A stretch of DNA of 64,000 nucleotides from Haloplanus salinarum (GTDB taxonomy: Archaea; Halobacteriota; Halobacteria; Halobacteriales; Haloferacaceae): contig NZ_CP101823.1 in NCBI RefSeq assembly GCF_024498175.1, positions 310,001-374,000 of the forward strand, in the 5' to 3' direction. The notes under the pieces are model-generated. The model saw only the letters and a program-made list of their open reading frames with translations. It ran no database searches and was not told the DNA's origin. Positions 35,447 to 44,184 of this stretch are shown one piece after another. The position numbers were made by a program, and so were the translations under genes. The stretch's first letter is position 1; each line of letters begins with the position of its first letter.

Positions 35447-35841
35447 GACCACACCTCCACGCGGACGCGCCCGGGTCGCACCCGTCCCGGGCCCAGACGG
35501 ACGCCCACGGACCGACTCGCCGCGTCGGTCGTCGCGCCCGGCGACGGGGTCGCCCCCGCGTGCCACCGCCGGCCGGCCGCGGCGACGGTCACGTTCACCC
35601 GGTATCCGTCCGGGCCGGCGCGGTGGGCCCGCGCCGTCCGTGTCGGGTCGGCGACCCCGCCGGTCACGAGGACGTCGGTGACCCGGTCGAGGGTCGGTCC
35701 GGCGAGTTCCCGTTCGTCGCGGCGCTCGGCGCCGACGTCGTCGAGCGCGACGGCGTACGCCGAGACGGCGCTCGACACCGCCAGCAGGACCGCGAGGGCG
35801 GCGACCGGTTCGACCTGCCCCCTAGCCGACGAGCGTGACAT
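35443..35841 (-). CDS. Small pilin-like protein with class III-type signal (DUF7285-like)
   Basis: 132 residues beginning MSRSSARGQVEPVAALAVLL then AVSSAVSAYAVAL. The basic stretch ending RG, followed by Q-V-E-P and an uninterrupted hydrophobic helix, resembles an archaeal prepilin-peptidase site, with cleavage after Gly8 and a Glu near the start of the mature helix. The rest is extracellular. It overlaps the previous gene by 20 bases. ATG 35841 is chosen because the 31 residues upstream lie inside the neighbour. Confidence 0.75.
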   Translation of the reverse strand: MSRSSARGQVEPVAALAVLLAVSSAVSAYAVALDDVGAERRDERELAGPTLDRVTDVLVTGGVADPTRTARAHRAGPDGYRVNVTVAAAGRRWHAGATPSPGATTDAASRSVGVRLGPGRVRPGRVRVEVWS

Positions 35842-36289
35842 CACACCCCTCCCAGACGACGCGTCGGACGAGCAGTGGGCCGTCGACCGGCCGCCACCGC
35901 GCGGCGCGGTCGCGTGCGCTCGCCGCGGCGTCACAGAGCGCCTCGGGCGAGTCGAAACGCGACGACGGCGGCGCCCCCCGGAGGACGTCGGTCAGCGCCG
36001 CCGCTCGCGCCGCTGGCGTCACCGGACCGAACGCGAACGTCGCGTGAGTGGTGCCGGCGTCGTTCCGGAGGCCGAGTCGGTTCGGCGCGATTCGAACCGC
36101 CCGCGCGTCGAGCGGGTGTTCGGCCGTGACGGGGGCCGAGGCGCTCGCCGCCCGGTCGACCGTGTCGGCGGCGTCGGCCGCGGCCGGCGGCGGAGCGGTC
36201 GGCAACGATGCGCCGACGCCGAACAGCGCGGCGCTCGCCAGCGATAGCCCGAGCCAGGTGTACCACGCGTCGACCGGAACGTCGAACAT
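35822..36289 (-). CDS. Small single-pass protein of the pilus-like cluster (DUF7283-like)
   Basis: From ATG 36289: MFDVPVDAWYTWLGLSLASA then ALFGVGASLP gives one N-terminal helix of about 20 residues, followed by a 120-residue extracellular domain with a single pair of Cys (ALCDAAAS and WEGCDVTLVG), which could form a disulfide. 155 residues. It lies 34 bases after the TadC-like gene on the same strand. No homologous function is known to me. Confidence 0.75.
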   Translation of the reverse strand: MFDVPVDAWYTWLGLSLASAALFGVGASLPTAPPPAAADAADTVDRAASASAPVTAEHPLDARAVRIAPNRLGLRNDAGTTHATFAFGPVTPAARAAALTDVLRGAPPSSRFDSPEALCDAAASARDRAARWRPVDGPLLVRRVVWEGCDVTLVG

Positions 36290-36323
36290 GGCACGCGGTG
36301 GCCGCGTCACCGCACTTGAACCT

Positions 36324-38051
36324 TCACAGGAAGACGCCGGCCCCGACGTACGCCGCGAGGTAAGCGACGGTCGCGAGCCAGAGCGCGGCGCCGACGCGGT
36401 AGCCGACGAGCGTCCGGTCGAGTCCGTGTGTCAGTCCCGTCGAGAGGGTCGTGAGCGCGGCCGCGAGCCAGAGCACGTACGCACCCACCGCGACGCCCAG
36501 GGAGCCGGTCGGGAGGGGCGCGGCACCGAACCCGGCGCTCGTCCCGGTGTGTGCGACGCGGGCCGAGAGGGCCACCGTCGCGCCGCCGACCAGTGGACCG
36601 AAGACGGCTGCGGTGTTGGCGAGCGTGTCGGTCACCTTCGAAAGCTGCCGCCGGGCCGTGCGCTCCACCCGGCCGAGTTCCTCGACGTGTTCCGCCGTCG
36701 CGACCAACGCCTCGCCCGCCGGCTCCCCCTCGGTCGCCGCGAGGCCGACGAGGGTCACCATCTCCTCGGTTCGACGGCTCGGCAGGTCGTTCGAGGGTCC
36801 TCCGTCGCCACGAAAGGCGGCCGTCACCGTGAGGCCCAGCCGCCGCTGTCGGCGTACCGCCTCGTCGAGCAGGTCGCCGGTCGAACCCTCGATCCGTCGT
36901 GCCGCCCCGTCGAGCGCCGACTCGACGGCCTCTCCGGCTGCTACCCGTCGGCCGATCAGATACAGCGCGTCGTCGAGCTCCGACTCGACCGCGCGCACCC
37001 GCTTTCTGACCTCGTTGGCGGCGTGAAAGCGGACCACGAGCACAGTGCCGACGCCGAGTCCGACCCCGGCTATCGGGGCCGCCCACGGTGCCACCACCCG
37101 CGTGGCGACGACGCCGCCGCCCGCGCCGGCCACGACGCCCGCCGCGAGTGCGGGCACGGGACCGTCGGGCGTCTCGGGATGGGACGCGTCGATCCGCGGC
37201 GGCGGGAAGGCGACCGGGCGGCGGGCAAGCAGCCACGCCCCGGCCCCGACCATGACGACCGGGAGGACGACGTCGTAGAGGGCGACGATCACGGCCAACG
37301 GGATGCGTGCGCCCGTCGCCCGCGCCGCGGGAAGCACACCTACGAGGGCCAGCGGGAGCAGGACGCCGAAGGCGTACAGCCCCGTGACGGGGCCGCGGAT
37401 CTCGCTCGCGAACGCCGCCAGCTCCTCCCGGGCGCCGTCGAGCGCCGCCGAAACGGCTCGGTCGAGGTGGCGCTCCCGTTCGTCGGGGGGCGCCGCCGCC
37501 GCGGCCTCTAAGCGCGAGACCGCACGCGAGAGCGCCGGGAAGGACTCGCTCCATTCCTCGTCGAAGCCGTCGAACCCGTTCCGGGGCGTGCCCGCGGCCC
37601 GTGCCACGTGGCCGTCGAGGCTGCGGGCGAGCACGCCGCGTCCGGTCCGTGCGGCGAACGCGGCCGCCCGTTCGACCGTCGGATCGATCCGCAGGCACAT
37701 CGCCGCCCGGCCGACGAGCGCCGCGGCCGACCCGAGCGCCCGCGTCCGTGCCAGACGCGCCGCCAGTCGGGGGCCGCGGTTCGCGGCGAGGGGGACGCCG
37801 GCGCCGACGGCGACGCCCGTAGCCGCGGCCACGACCCCCCATCGTGGCGTCGTCGCGACGCCCACCACCACTCCGAGGACCGCGACGACGACACCGACGA
37901 GCGTCCCCGCGACCCGCGCTGCCCGTTCGAGCGCCGGGGCGTCGACGGGCGCACGGAGGTACGCGAGCGCCCCCTCGAGGGCCGGATCGGCGGGCGTGGG
38001 CCACGGCCATCGCTGGGCGAGGGTCTCGACGACCACCGTGCCTTCGATCAT
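36324..38051 (-). CDS. TadC/GspF-like pilus assembly membrane protein
   Basis: 575 residues with a duplicated type II secretion F domain, as in archaeal PilC/TadC proteins. Several hydrophobic segments are visible (VVVAVLGVVVGVATT, LLPLALVGVLPAA, IPLAVIVALYDVVLPVVMVG, and three more at the C-terminus). Cytoplasmic helices are RVRAVESELDDALYLIGRRV and AAGEAVESALDGAARRI. The F protein couples the ATPase to subunit assembly at the membrane. It overlaps the ATPase gene by four bases. Confidence 0.85.
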   Translation of the reverse strand: MIEGTVVVETLAQRWPWPTPADPALEGALAYLRAPVDAPALERAARVAGTLVGVVVAVLGVVVGVATTPRWGVVAAATGVAVGAGVPLAANRGPRLAARLARTRALGSAAALVGRAAMCLRIDPTVERAAAFAARTGRGVLARSLDGHVARAAGTPRNGFDGFDEEWSESFPALSRAVSRLEAAAAAPPDERERHLDRAVSAALDGAREELAAFASEIRGPVTGLYAFGVLLPLALVGVLPAARATGARIPLAVIVALYDVVLPVVMVGAGAWLLARRPVAFPPPRIDASHPETPDGPVPALAAGVVAGAGGGVVATRVVAPWAAPIAGVGLGVGTVLVVRFHAANEVRKRVRAVESELDDALYLIGRRVAAGEAVESALDGAARRIEGSTGDLLDEAVRRQRRLGLTVTAAFRGDGGPSNDLPSRRTEEMVTLVGLAATEGEPAGEALVATAEHVEELGRVERTARRQLSKVTDTLANTAAVFGPLVGGATVALSARVAHTGTSAGFGAAPLPTGSLGVAVGAYVLWLAAALTTLSTGLTHGLDRTLVGYRVGAALWLATVAYLAAYVGAGVFL

Positions 38052-39955
38052 TCGGCCACCCGTTCCCGGTGGACCGCGTCGACCGCCGCCGGATCGGTTC
38101 GCTCCGTCCCCGCGAGGTTGGCGAGCAGCGAGGCCCGTTCGTCGATGACGCCGAGCACGTCGGCGTAGGACTCGCCCGGCCGCGCCAGCGACGCGACGAG
38201 ACGGCTGTTTCCACGGTCGACGACGCCGGTCGCCTCGGTGCCGTCCCCGACGGGTTCGAACAGCGATTCGAACGCGACGCCGTCCCCGGTGTCGCGCACT
38301 TCCTCGACGCTCGAAACGGTGCGTCGCTCGCCGGCCGAGAGCGTGACGAGGAAGTCCGTCGCCCCAAAGGAGGACGCGGGGACCTCGAGGTCGGACACCA
38401 CCCGTTCGAACACCGCGTCGGCGCCGTCGCCGTGGATCGTACCGAGGACGGCACTGCTCGCGGCCCCGACGCGCATCGCCTCGTAGAGCGTCGCCGCCTC
38501 CTCGCCCCGAACCTCGCCGACGACCAGCGCCCCCTCGCCGAGGCGGAGCGCGGTCCGAAGCGCCTCAGTCGGCGAGAGCGCCGGACCGTCGCCGGACTCG
38601 ACGCGGACGGTCTGGACGTCCCGGCCGGCCTCTTGGAGTCTCGCCGCCGGAAGTTCGGGCGTGTCCTCGACGACGACGGCGCGCGTCGACGGCGGGAGTT
38701 CCCACAGGAGCGCCGAGAGGAGCGTCGTCTTCCCGGCACCACGCGGTCCGGCGATCAGCCCCGCGCCGGCGCGCTCGACGGCGACCGAGCAGAGCGCCGC
38801 GGCGTCGACCGGGAGCGTCCCGTTGGCGACGAGCGCCGGGAGCGTCCACGCCTCCCGTCCGCCGGTGCGAAAGACGAACGCGTAACCGTCGCTCGCCGGG
38901 TCGGCGACGCCGGCCACGCGGACCCGCCCGTTACGGGTTCGTGTCGTCGCGTCGAGGGTCGGCGCCGCCCGCGAGAAGGCACGTCCGCTCTCCCGTCGGA
39001 ACCGGGAGGCCAGCGCTTCGGCCCCGCGACGGGTCAGGTGGACGTTCGTCGGCACCCGCTCGCCGTCGACGGCGACGCGAACCGGGTTGTCGGTGACCGG
39101 CGCCGTCACCAGCACCTCAGACACTCGCGGATCGGCGAACAGGTCCTCCAAGACGCCGTGCCCGCGGGTGTGGCGCCGGAGAACGCGCTCCACCGTCGCC
39201 ACCGACATCGATCCGTCGGCCGGCGCCACCGTCCGGACGGCACGCGAAACCGCCGCCGCGTCGTCCCCGGTCGTCGTGTCGGCGAGCCGGTCGTACGCGT
39301 CGGCGAGCGTCGTCAGTTCCGCCGCGTCCAGCCTCCACCCCGGCGGATCGAGCAGGTAGCGGTCGCTCGCCTCCGTGCGGTACCGCCGCACCGTCGCGCC
39401 CGTGCCGAGTTCGCGGCGAGCGACCAGCGTCGCGTCGCGTGGCGGGCACCGATCCAGGCGCGTGTCGGCGACCGTCGGTCCCGTCCGCGCCCCGAACGCC
39501 GCCTCGTAGCCGTCGACCCGGTCGGCGCCGGCGGCCAACCCCGTACTCGCGGCCAGCGTCGACGCGGGACCCGCGCGGCCGGTCGCGGCTCGGGCCGCCC
39601 CCAGCGGGTCGCGACGTGCCCGCTCGGCCAGTCGTTCGTCGTGGACGGCCACCCGGGCGGCGAACCGACCCGCCGCGACCAACAACCCGACCGCTCCGTC
39701 GTCGTACACCCGTTCGCGGCCACCCGCCCTGACGTGGACGGCGTCGACCCCACTGCCCGCGAGCGCGTCGACGACCGTCGCTCGACAGTCGGGGCTCGCG
39801 ACCAGGTCACCCCTCGCTGGACAGCCGTCGGCCGCCACGACGAGCGTGCCGGACCGGTCGGGGTCGTTTCCGCGGGGCGACCGAACCGCCGGGTCGCAGC
39901 CACAGCCGTCGTCAGTCTCGTCGTCCCCCTCCCGCAGTCGGTCCAGTAGACGCAT
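38048..39955 (-). CDS. Type II/IV secretion ATPase (PilB/TadA-like) with Cys-rich N-terminus
   Basis: 635 residues. The ATPase core has Walker A AGPRGAGKTTLLSALL, the Asp box VVVEDTPELP, Walker B-like ALVVGEVRGEE and the His box VLGTIHGDGADAVFERV. The N-terminal third is specific to this family and carries Cys18, Cys20, Cys45 and Cys57, unusual in a haloarchaeal protein and a possible zinc site. It powers pilin polymerisation or secretion with the TadC-like partner. ATG 39955 (MRLLDRL) is favoured over the in-frame ATG at 39979. Confidence 0.9.
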   Translation of the reverse strand: MRLLDRLREGDDETDDGCGCDPAVRSPRGNDPDRSGTLVVAADGCPARGDLVASPDCRATVVDALAGSGVDAVHVRAGGRERVYDDGAVGLLVAAGRFAARVAVHDERLAERARRDPLGAARAATGRAGPASTLAASTGLAAGADRVDGYEAAFGARTGPTVADTRLDRCPPRDATLVARRELGTGATVRRYRTEASDRYLLDPPGWRLDAAELTTLADAYDRLADTTTGDDAAAVSRAVRTVAPADGSMSVATVERVLRRHTRGHGVLEDLFADPRVSEVLVTAPVTDNPVRVAVDGERVPTNVHLTRRGAEALASRFRRESGRAFSRAAPTLDATTRTRNGRVRVAGVADPASDGYAFVFRTGGREAWTLPALVANGTLPVDAAALCSVAVERAGAGLIAGPRGAGKTTLLSALLWELPPSTRAVVVEDTPELPAARLQEAGRDVQTVRVESGDGPALSPTEALRTALRLGEGALVVGEVRGEEAATLYEAMRVGAASSAVLGTIHGDGADAVFERVVSDLEVPASSFGATDFLVTLSAGERRTVSSVEEVRDTGDGVAFESLFEPVGDGTEATGVVDRGNSRLVASLARPGESYADVLGVIDERASLLANLAGTERTDPAAVDAVHRERVAE

Positions 39956-39994
39956 GGGACGCCGTGGCCCCCCGATCACTCTTGAACCTCGGCC

Positions 39995-40429
39995 TCACCC
40001 TCGGGCGATCACGACTCCGACGCCCCGGTCCCGGACGAGCGAGACGACGAGCCGGTGTCGCCCCGGTCGTTCGAGGACGACCGGTCCCGCTGGCGTCCGG
40101 AGGTCGATTCCTCGGAGTGTCGTCCAGCGTGGCGGCCGGCCGTCGAGTCGGTAGCCGACGCGGTCCTCATCCCCCTCGATTCGCAGGCTCGCCCCCGCGG
40201 CGCTCCAGGAACGGGCCGGGAGGGAAACACGGACGATGCGTCGTGCGCCCGATACCGACGGGCGGGTGGGATCCTCGTGGGCGCGCAGCGAGTGGACCGT
40301 CCGTTCGATCCGGTCGGTGACGCCGTCGAGGTGTGTCGCCGTCCGCGACCGGCGAGCCTCGTCGATACCCGGGACGACGGCGGCGAACAGGGCGACCGAC
40401 AGCAGGACCGCGAGGACCGCGCGGATCAC
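39995..40429 (-). CDS. Small membrane-anchored protein upstream of the secretion ATPase (DUF7311-like)
   Basis: 144 residues: MIRAVLAVLLSVALFAAVVP forms an N-terminal hydrophobic helix directly followed by GIDEARRSRTATHLDGVTDR, an alpha-helical stalk like that of pseudopilins. A beta-rich domain ends with HRLVVSLVRDRGVGVVIARG. Its start overlaps the coiled-coil gene stop by four bases and it lies 39 bases before the ATPase. Probably a minor pilin or anchor; DUF number from memory. Confidence 0.75.
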   Translation of the reverse strand: MIRAVLAVLLSVALFAAVVPGIDEARRSRTATHLDGVTDRIERTVHSLRAHEDPTRPSVSGARRIVRVSLPARSWSAAGASLRIEGDEDRVGYRLDGRPPRWTTLRGIDLRTPAGPVVLERPGRHRLVVSLVRDRGVGVVIARG

Positions 40430-41127
40430 AGCAGTCGGCGGATCCGGTCGGCGAGCGTCGCGTCCGTCGTTTCGTCCTCTTCCGCCGACGCGTCCGGTCC
40501 CGTCGCCAGTTCCGTCCGGGCGGTGTCGGCCGCCGCCGCGGCGAGCGTCGAGGCGGACCGATTGCCCGCCTCCGCACGTCTTCCTGCGGCCGAACGGCAG
40601 CGTCCTTCGTCGTTCCGACCCGCGTCGGCGTCCGGGCCGGATCCGCCGGCGCGACGGCCCCGTTCGCCGTCGGCGTTCGTGGCGGACGCGCCGTTCGCGA
40701 CGCCGTCGGCCGGACGTTCGCCGTCACGCAGTGGACGGGCCATCCCCCGCCCGCTCGCGCTGTCTCGTCCCGACACCCGAGCGGCGGTGTCGCCGCCGCC
40801 CCGTCCCGAATCGGTCCCTGTCGTCCGTCCACCGTCCGTCGTCTCCCGGAGTTCGGCTTCGAGCCGTTCGACCCGGGCGATTGCGGCGTTCGCCCGACGC
40901 TCGACCGCCTCGTCGACGGCGTCGACGCCGCCGGCAAAGCCCCGGAGGGCTTGGACCGCCGCCTCCAGTTCCGTCACCCGGTCGTCCACGGCTTCGACGG
41001 TGGCCTCGACGTCGTCGAGGCGTTCCTCCAGTTCCGCCGCCTGGGGGAGGCCGTCCCAGTCGGTGGTCCGTCCGTCGGTGAGCGCCCGTTCCAGCGCGTC
41101 GACACGTTGCTCCAGGGTGTCGCTCAT
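40426..41127 (-). CDS. Coiled-coil protein, first gene of the pilus-like operon (DUF7310-like)
   Basis: 233 residues. Residues 1-100 are heptad-rich coiled coil (LEQRVDALERALTDGRTTDW, ELEERLDDVEATVEAVDDRV, TELEAAVQAL). A disordered Gly/Arg/Ser/Asp-rich linker follows, then a short C-terminal helix DATLADRIRRLL. No membrane segment, so it is cytoplasmic and could bridge the ATPase to another structure. ATG 41127 is the first gene start of the block; CetZ diverges 154 bases away. Confidence 0.75.
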   Translation of the reverse strand: MSDTLEQRVDALERALTDGRTTDWDGLPQAAELEERLDDVEATVEAVDDRVTELEAAVQALRGFAGGVDAVDEAVERRANAAIARVERLEAELRETTDGGRTTGTDSGRGGGDTAARVSGRDSASGRGMARPLRDGERPADGVANGASATNADGERGRRAGGSGPDADAGRNDEGRCRSAAGRRAEAGNRSASTLAAAAADTARTELATGPDASAEEDETTDATLADRIRRLL

Positions 41128-41280
41128 GGCCCGCGGTGGGCGCGGCATCCTTCCTAAAGTCTCGGCCGTTGGGGACGGGACGCCGTCGGGCCCGTGCCCG
41201 TGTCGTGTCGGCGGACCGGCGGCCTGCACGCTCCGAGACTCGTCGATGAATTGAAGGTCCGCAAGACGCACGTCGGACGC

Positions 41281-42363
41281 ATGAAGTCCGTCCTGATCGG
41301 TGTCGGACAGGCCGGCGGCAAGGTCGTCGACGCCCTGTCCGATTTCGACGCGCGGAACGGGTTCGGTGCGGTCACCGGTTCCCTCGCGGTCAACAGCGCC
41401 CGCTCCGACCTGCAGTCCCTCCCTCTCGATACGGTCCTGATCGGCGGGGCCGAGGTGAACGGCCACGGGGTCGGCGGTGACAACGAACTCGGCACGAAAG
41501 TGATGCGAGACGACGTACAGGAGGTGCTCGGCGCCATCGACGGCCGGGTGACCGCCCGCGCCGAGGCCATCTTCGTCGTCGCCGGCCTCGGCGGCGGCAC
41601 CGGGAGCGGCGGCGCCCCCTACCTCGTCAAGGAGCTCCAACGGATCTACGACGTGCCGGTCTACGGCCTCGGGATCCTCCCGGGCCGTGACGAGGGGGCG
41701 CTCTACCAGGTGAACGCCGGGCGGTCGCTGAAGACGCTGACCCGGGAGGCCGACGCGACCCTGCTGGTCGACAACGACGCCTGGCGATCAGCCGGCGAGA
41801 GCCTCGAATCGGGCTACGAGGCGATCAACGAACGCATCGCCCGTCGGGTCGGCCTGTTGCTCGCGGCCGGCGAGTCCGTCGACGGCGTCGGCGAGTCCGT
41901 CGTCGACAGCTCCGAGGTCATCAACACCCTCCGTGAAACGGGCGTCGCGACGCTCGGCTACGCCGCCGCCGAGTCGTCGTCGGACGCGGCAGCGAACGTG
42001 AACGTTGTCACGAGCACCACACGTCGGGCGATCCGGTCGGGGCTGAGCCTCCCCGATACGACCAGCGCCGAACGCGGACTGCTGGTCGTCGCCGGCCGTC
42101 CCGAGACCATCTCCCGGAAGGGCGTGGAGCGCGCCCGCTCCTGGCTGGAGACCGAACTCGACACGATGGAGGTTCGCGGCGGCGACTTCCCGCTCTCGGA
42201 CGACCGCCTCGCGGCGCTCGTCCTGCTCGGCGGGGTGGCGGACTCCGACCGCCTCGACGACTTCCTCGAACGGGCACGGCGGGCCGTCGAGGAGGAAAAC
42301 GAGCGGGACGACGAGGACGCCGCGTCGGCGCTCGAAGACGAACGGATCGACGGGCTCCTCTAG
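41281..42363 (+). CDS. CetZ family tubulin/FtsZ-like GTPase
   Basis: 360 residues with tubulin-superfamily motifs: VLIGVGQAGGKVVDAL at the N-terminus, GHGVGGDNELGTKVM, and the T4 loop [20 protein letters not shown]. It belongs to the euryarchaeal CetZ branch, which controls cell shape and motility, rather than FtsZ1/2. The C-terminus (EEENERDDEDAASALEDERI, then a short DGLL peptide) is a disordered tail typical of these proteins. ATG 41281 matches the conserved N-terminus. It diverges from the pilus-like operon. Confidence 0.9.
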   Translation: MKSVLIGVGQAGGKVVDALSDFDARNGFGAVTGSLAVNSARSDLQSLPLDTVLIGGAEVNGHGVGGDNELGTKVMRDDVQEVLGAIDGRVTARAEAIFVVAGLGGGTGSGGAPYLVKELQRIYDVPVYGLGILPGRDEGALYQVNAGRSLKTLTREADATLLVDNDAWRSAGESLESGYEAINERIARRVGLLLAAGESVDGVGESVVDSSEVINTLRETGVATLGYAAAESSSDAAANVNVVTSTTRRAIRSGLSLPDTTSAERGLLVVAGRPETISRKGVERARSWLETELDTMEVRGGDFPLSDDRLAALVLLGGVADSDRLDDFLERARRAVEEENERDDEDAASALEDERIDGLL

Positions 42364-42364
42364 G

Positions 42365-43717
42365 CTATTTCGACGTGACGAGGCTGCCGCCGTCGAAGTC
42401 GGTGCGTCCGTAGTCGACGTCCATCAGGTCGAGGATGGTCGGCGCGATGTCGAACAGGTCCGCGTCCGTCACCGACGCCGAGGGGTCGTCGACGAAGAGC
42501 GTCGCGTTGTCGAAGCTGTGCATGCCGTTCCGGGGGCCGACGCCGAACACCTCGTCGTGGCCCTTGAACCCGGACTTGAGGTCGAACCCGTGGTTGGGGA
42601 TGGCCACGAGGTCCGGCGCGATGTCGTCGTGGTCCCCCCGGAAGGCGTCCTCCTTCTCGACGACGCGTTCGCAGACCGGGTTCCCGTCCGGCCCCTCCAG
42701 GTCCTCCAGTGCCGTCTTCAGTTCGTCGCGGGTCGACTCGTACTCCTCCTGGGGTACCGAACCGCGCGGTTCCCGCCCCTCGAGGTTGATGTAGAAGCGC
42801 CCGGGGATGAGCGAGTACGCGCGGGACTCCTCGGCGATGTCGGTCAGGTCGTCGTGGTCGTCGTCCTCGAAGGAGAGCCAGCCCTCCTCCTGGAGCCACG
42901 CGTTGCAGTGCACCTCGTAATCGAGGGAGGTGAACCCGTGGTCGCTGGCGACGACGAGCGTCACGTCGTCGTCGAGTCCCTCGCGGATCTGCCCGATGTA
43001 GTCGTCGACCTTCCGGTAGAACTCCATGAACGCCTCCTCGTTCGGGCCGTCGCGCTCGTAATCCTTGAACAGGAAGTGGTTGACCCGGTCGGTGGTCATG
43101 AAGACGCCGAAAAACAGGTCCCAGTCGTCGCGTTCGAGGTAGTGAGAGAAGGCCTCGAAGCGCGTGTCGATGGTGTCGTGGGCGTCCTCCACGAAATCGC
43201 TTTTGTCCTCCCTGTGTCCGAGTTTGGCGTTCACGTCGATGGCGTAGTCGATAGACTGCAGGTAGTCCCGGAGTTCGTCGGGGTGGGCCGCCTTGTCGAC
43301 GCCGGGCGAGAGGAAGCCCGACACCATCCGCGTGACGTTCCGCTGTGGCGGGAACGTGACGGGGACGTTCAACACCGTCGCGGTGCGATCCTGTTCCTCC
43401 AGCCGGTCCCAGATGCGCGGTGCCTGCACGTCCTGTCCCATCGGGACGTAGGTGTCGTAGGAGCCGGCTTCGCGGTCCTGAAAGCCGTAAACCCCCGTCT
43501 CGCCGGGGTTGACGCCGGTCGTGAGCGCCGGCCAACAGGCACTCGACTCCGGCGGCACGATGCTGTCGATGGCGCCCGCGCTCCCCTCCGACGCCAGCGC
43601 CGCGAAGTTGGGGAACTCCTCGGGATGGTCGTCGAGAAGGCTAAACGGCACCCCGTCGATGCCGATGAACGCGACACGCGGGTGGTCCTCTCCGCGCAGT
43701 CTATCGAACAGACCCAT
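42365..43717 (-). CDS. Type I phosphodiesterase/nucleotide pyrophosphatase-like (alkaline phosphatase superfamily) protein
   Basis: 450 residues. FIGIDGVPFSLLDDHPEEFP provides the first metal ligand (GxDG), PPESSACWPALTTGVNPGE carries the nucleophile region (Ser/Thr before the TG), and VVASDHGFTSLDYEVHCNAW gives the SDHG metal site; GMHSFDNATLFVDDP holds a late His. This is the AP0/phosphonoacetate-type family common in archaea beside S-layer and glycan genes; substrate unknown. ATG 43717. Its stop is directly adjacent to the convergent cetZ stop. Confidence 0.87.
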   Translation of the reverse strand: MGLFDRLRGEDHPRVAFIGIDGVPFSLLDDHPEEFPNFAALASEGSAGAIDSIVPPESSACWPALTTGVNPGETGVYGFQDREAGSYDTYVPMGQDVQAPRIWDRLEEQDRTATVLNVPVTFPPQRNVTRMVSGFLSPGVDKAAHPDELRDYLQSIDYAIDVNAKLGHREDKSDFVEDAHDTIDTRFEAFSHYLERDDWDLFFGVFMTTDRVNHFLFKDYERDGPNEEAFMEFYRKVDDYIGQIREGLDDDVTLVVASDHGFTSLDYEVHCNAWLQEEGWLSFEDDDHDDLTDIAEESRAYSLIPGRFYINLEGREPRGSVPQEEYESTRDELKTALEDLEGPDGNPVCERVVEKEDAFRGDHDDIAPDLVAIPNHGFDLKSGFKGHDEVFGVGPRNGMHSFDNATLFVDDPSASVTDADLFDIAPTILDLMDVDYGRTDFDGGSLVTSK

Positions 43718-43947
43718 ACCACCGCATATCCGGGACGCCAATAAGAACCTTCGTTTCCGGCGGGTACGGGCGGTTTCTGCGACACGGTGCTGTGCCCCGT
43801 CGACGTCCGACGCCTGTTAGGTAACCGTACCTCCCCGTCCGCTCAGGGGCCACTTCGACCCCCGTGGTGGTCGGATAATCGGCAGACGGGACGGTGTTAA
43901 CCGTCCGTACCAAACCCCCTATTATCGACGGTCCCCACCGTACGGGT

Positions 43948-44184
43948 ATGAGCACGAGTGCCGCCGGCAACGACCTCACCGACAAACAGCGTCGCATCCT
44001 CGCGTACCTGCGTGAACACGCCACGGACGAGACGTACTTCAAGTCCCGACTCATCGCGTCGGAACTCGGCATGACTGCCAAGGAGGTCGGGGCGAACATG
44101 ACCGCTATCCGAACCGGCGAGTTCGACGTGACCGTCGAGAAGTGGGGGTACTCCTCGGGGACGACCTGGAAGGTCGACGTTTAG
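43948..44184 (+). CDS. Small winged-helix protein (DUF7123-like)
   Basis: 78 residues: DLTDKQRRILAYLREHATDE, TYFKSRLIASELGMTAKEVG and a C-terminal EKWGYSSGTTWKVDV. This is a compact winged-helix likely to bind DNA. It matches the haloarchaeal family I recall as DUF7123. ATG 43948 follows a GTACGG spacer. A 230-base gap separates it from the divergent phosphodiesterase gene and holds the promoters of both. Confidence 0.8.
   Translation: MSTSAAGNDLTDKQRRILAYLREHATDETYFKSRLIASELGMTAKEVGANMTAIRTGEFDVTVEKWGYSSGTTWKVDV

Noticed and set aside
43718-43947. Extra gene in the 230-base gap before the DUF7123-like gene
   Set aside because: Open frames there overlap the neighbours in antisense only and show no protein-like composition; the gap is best read as two promoters.
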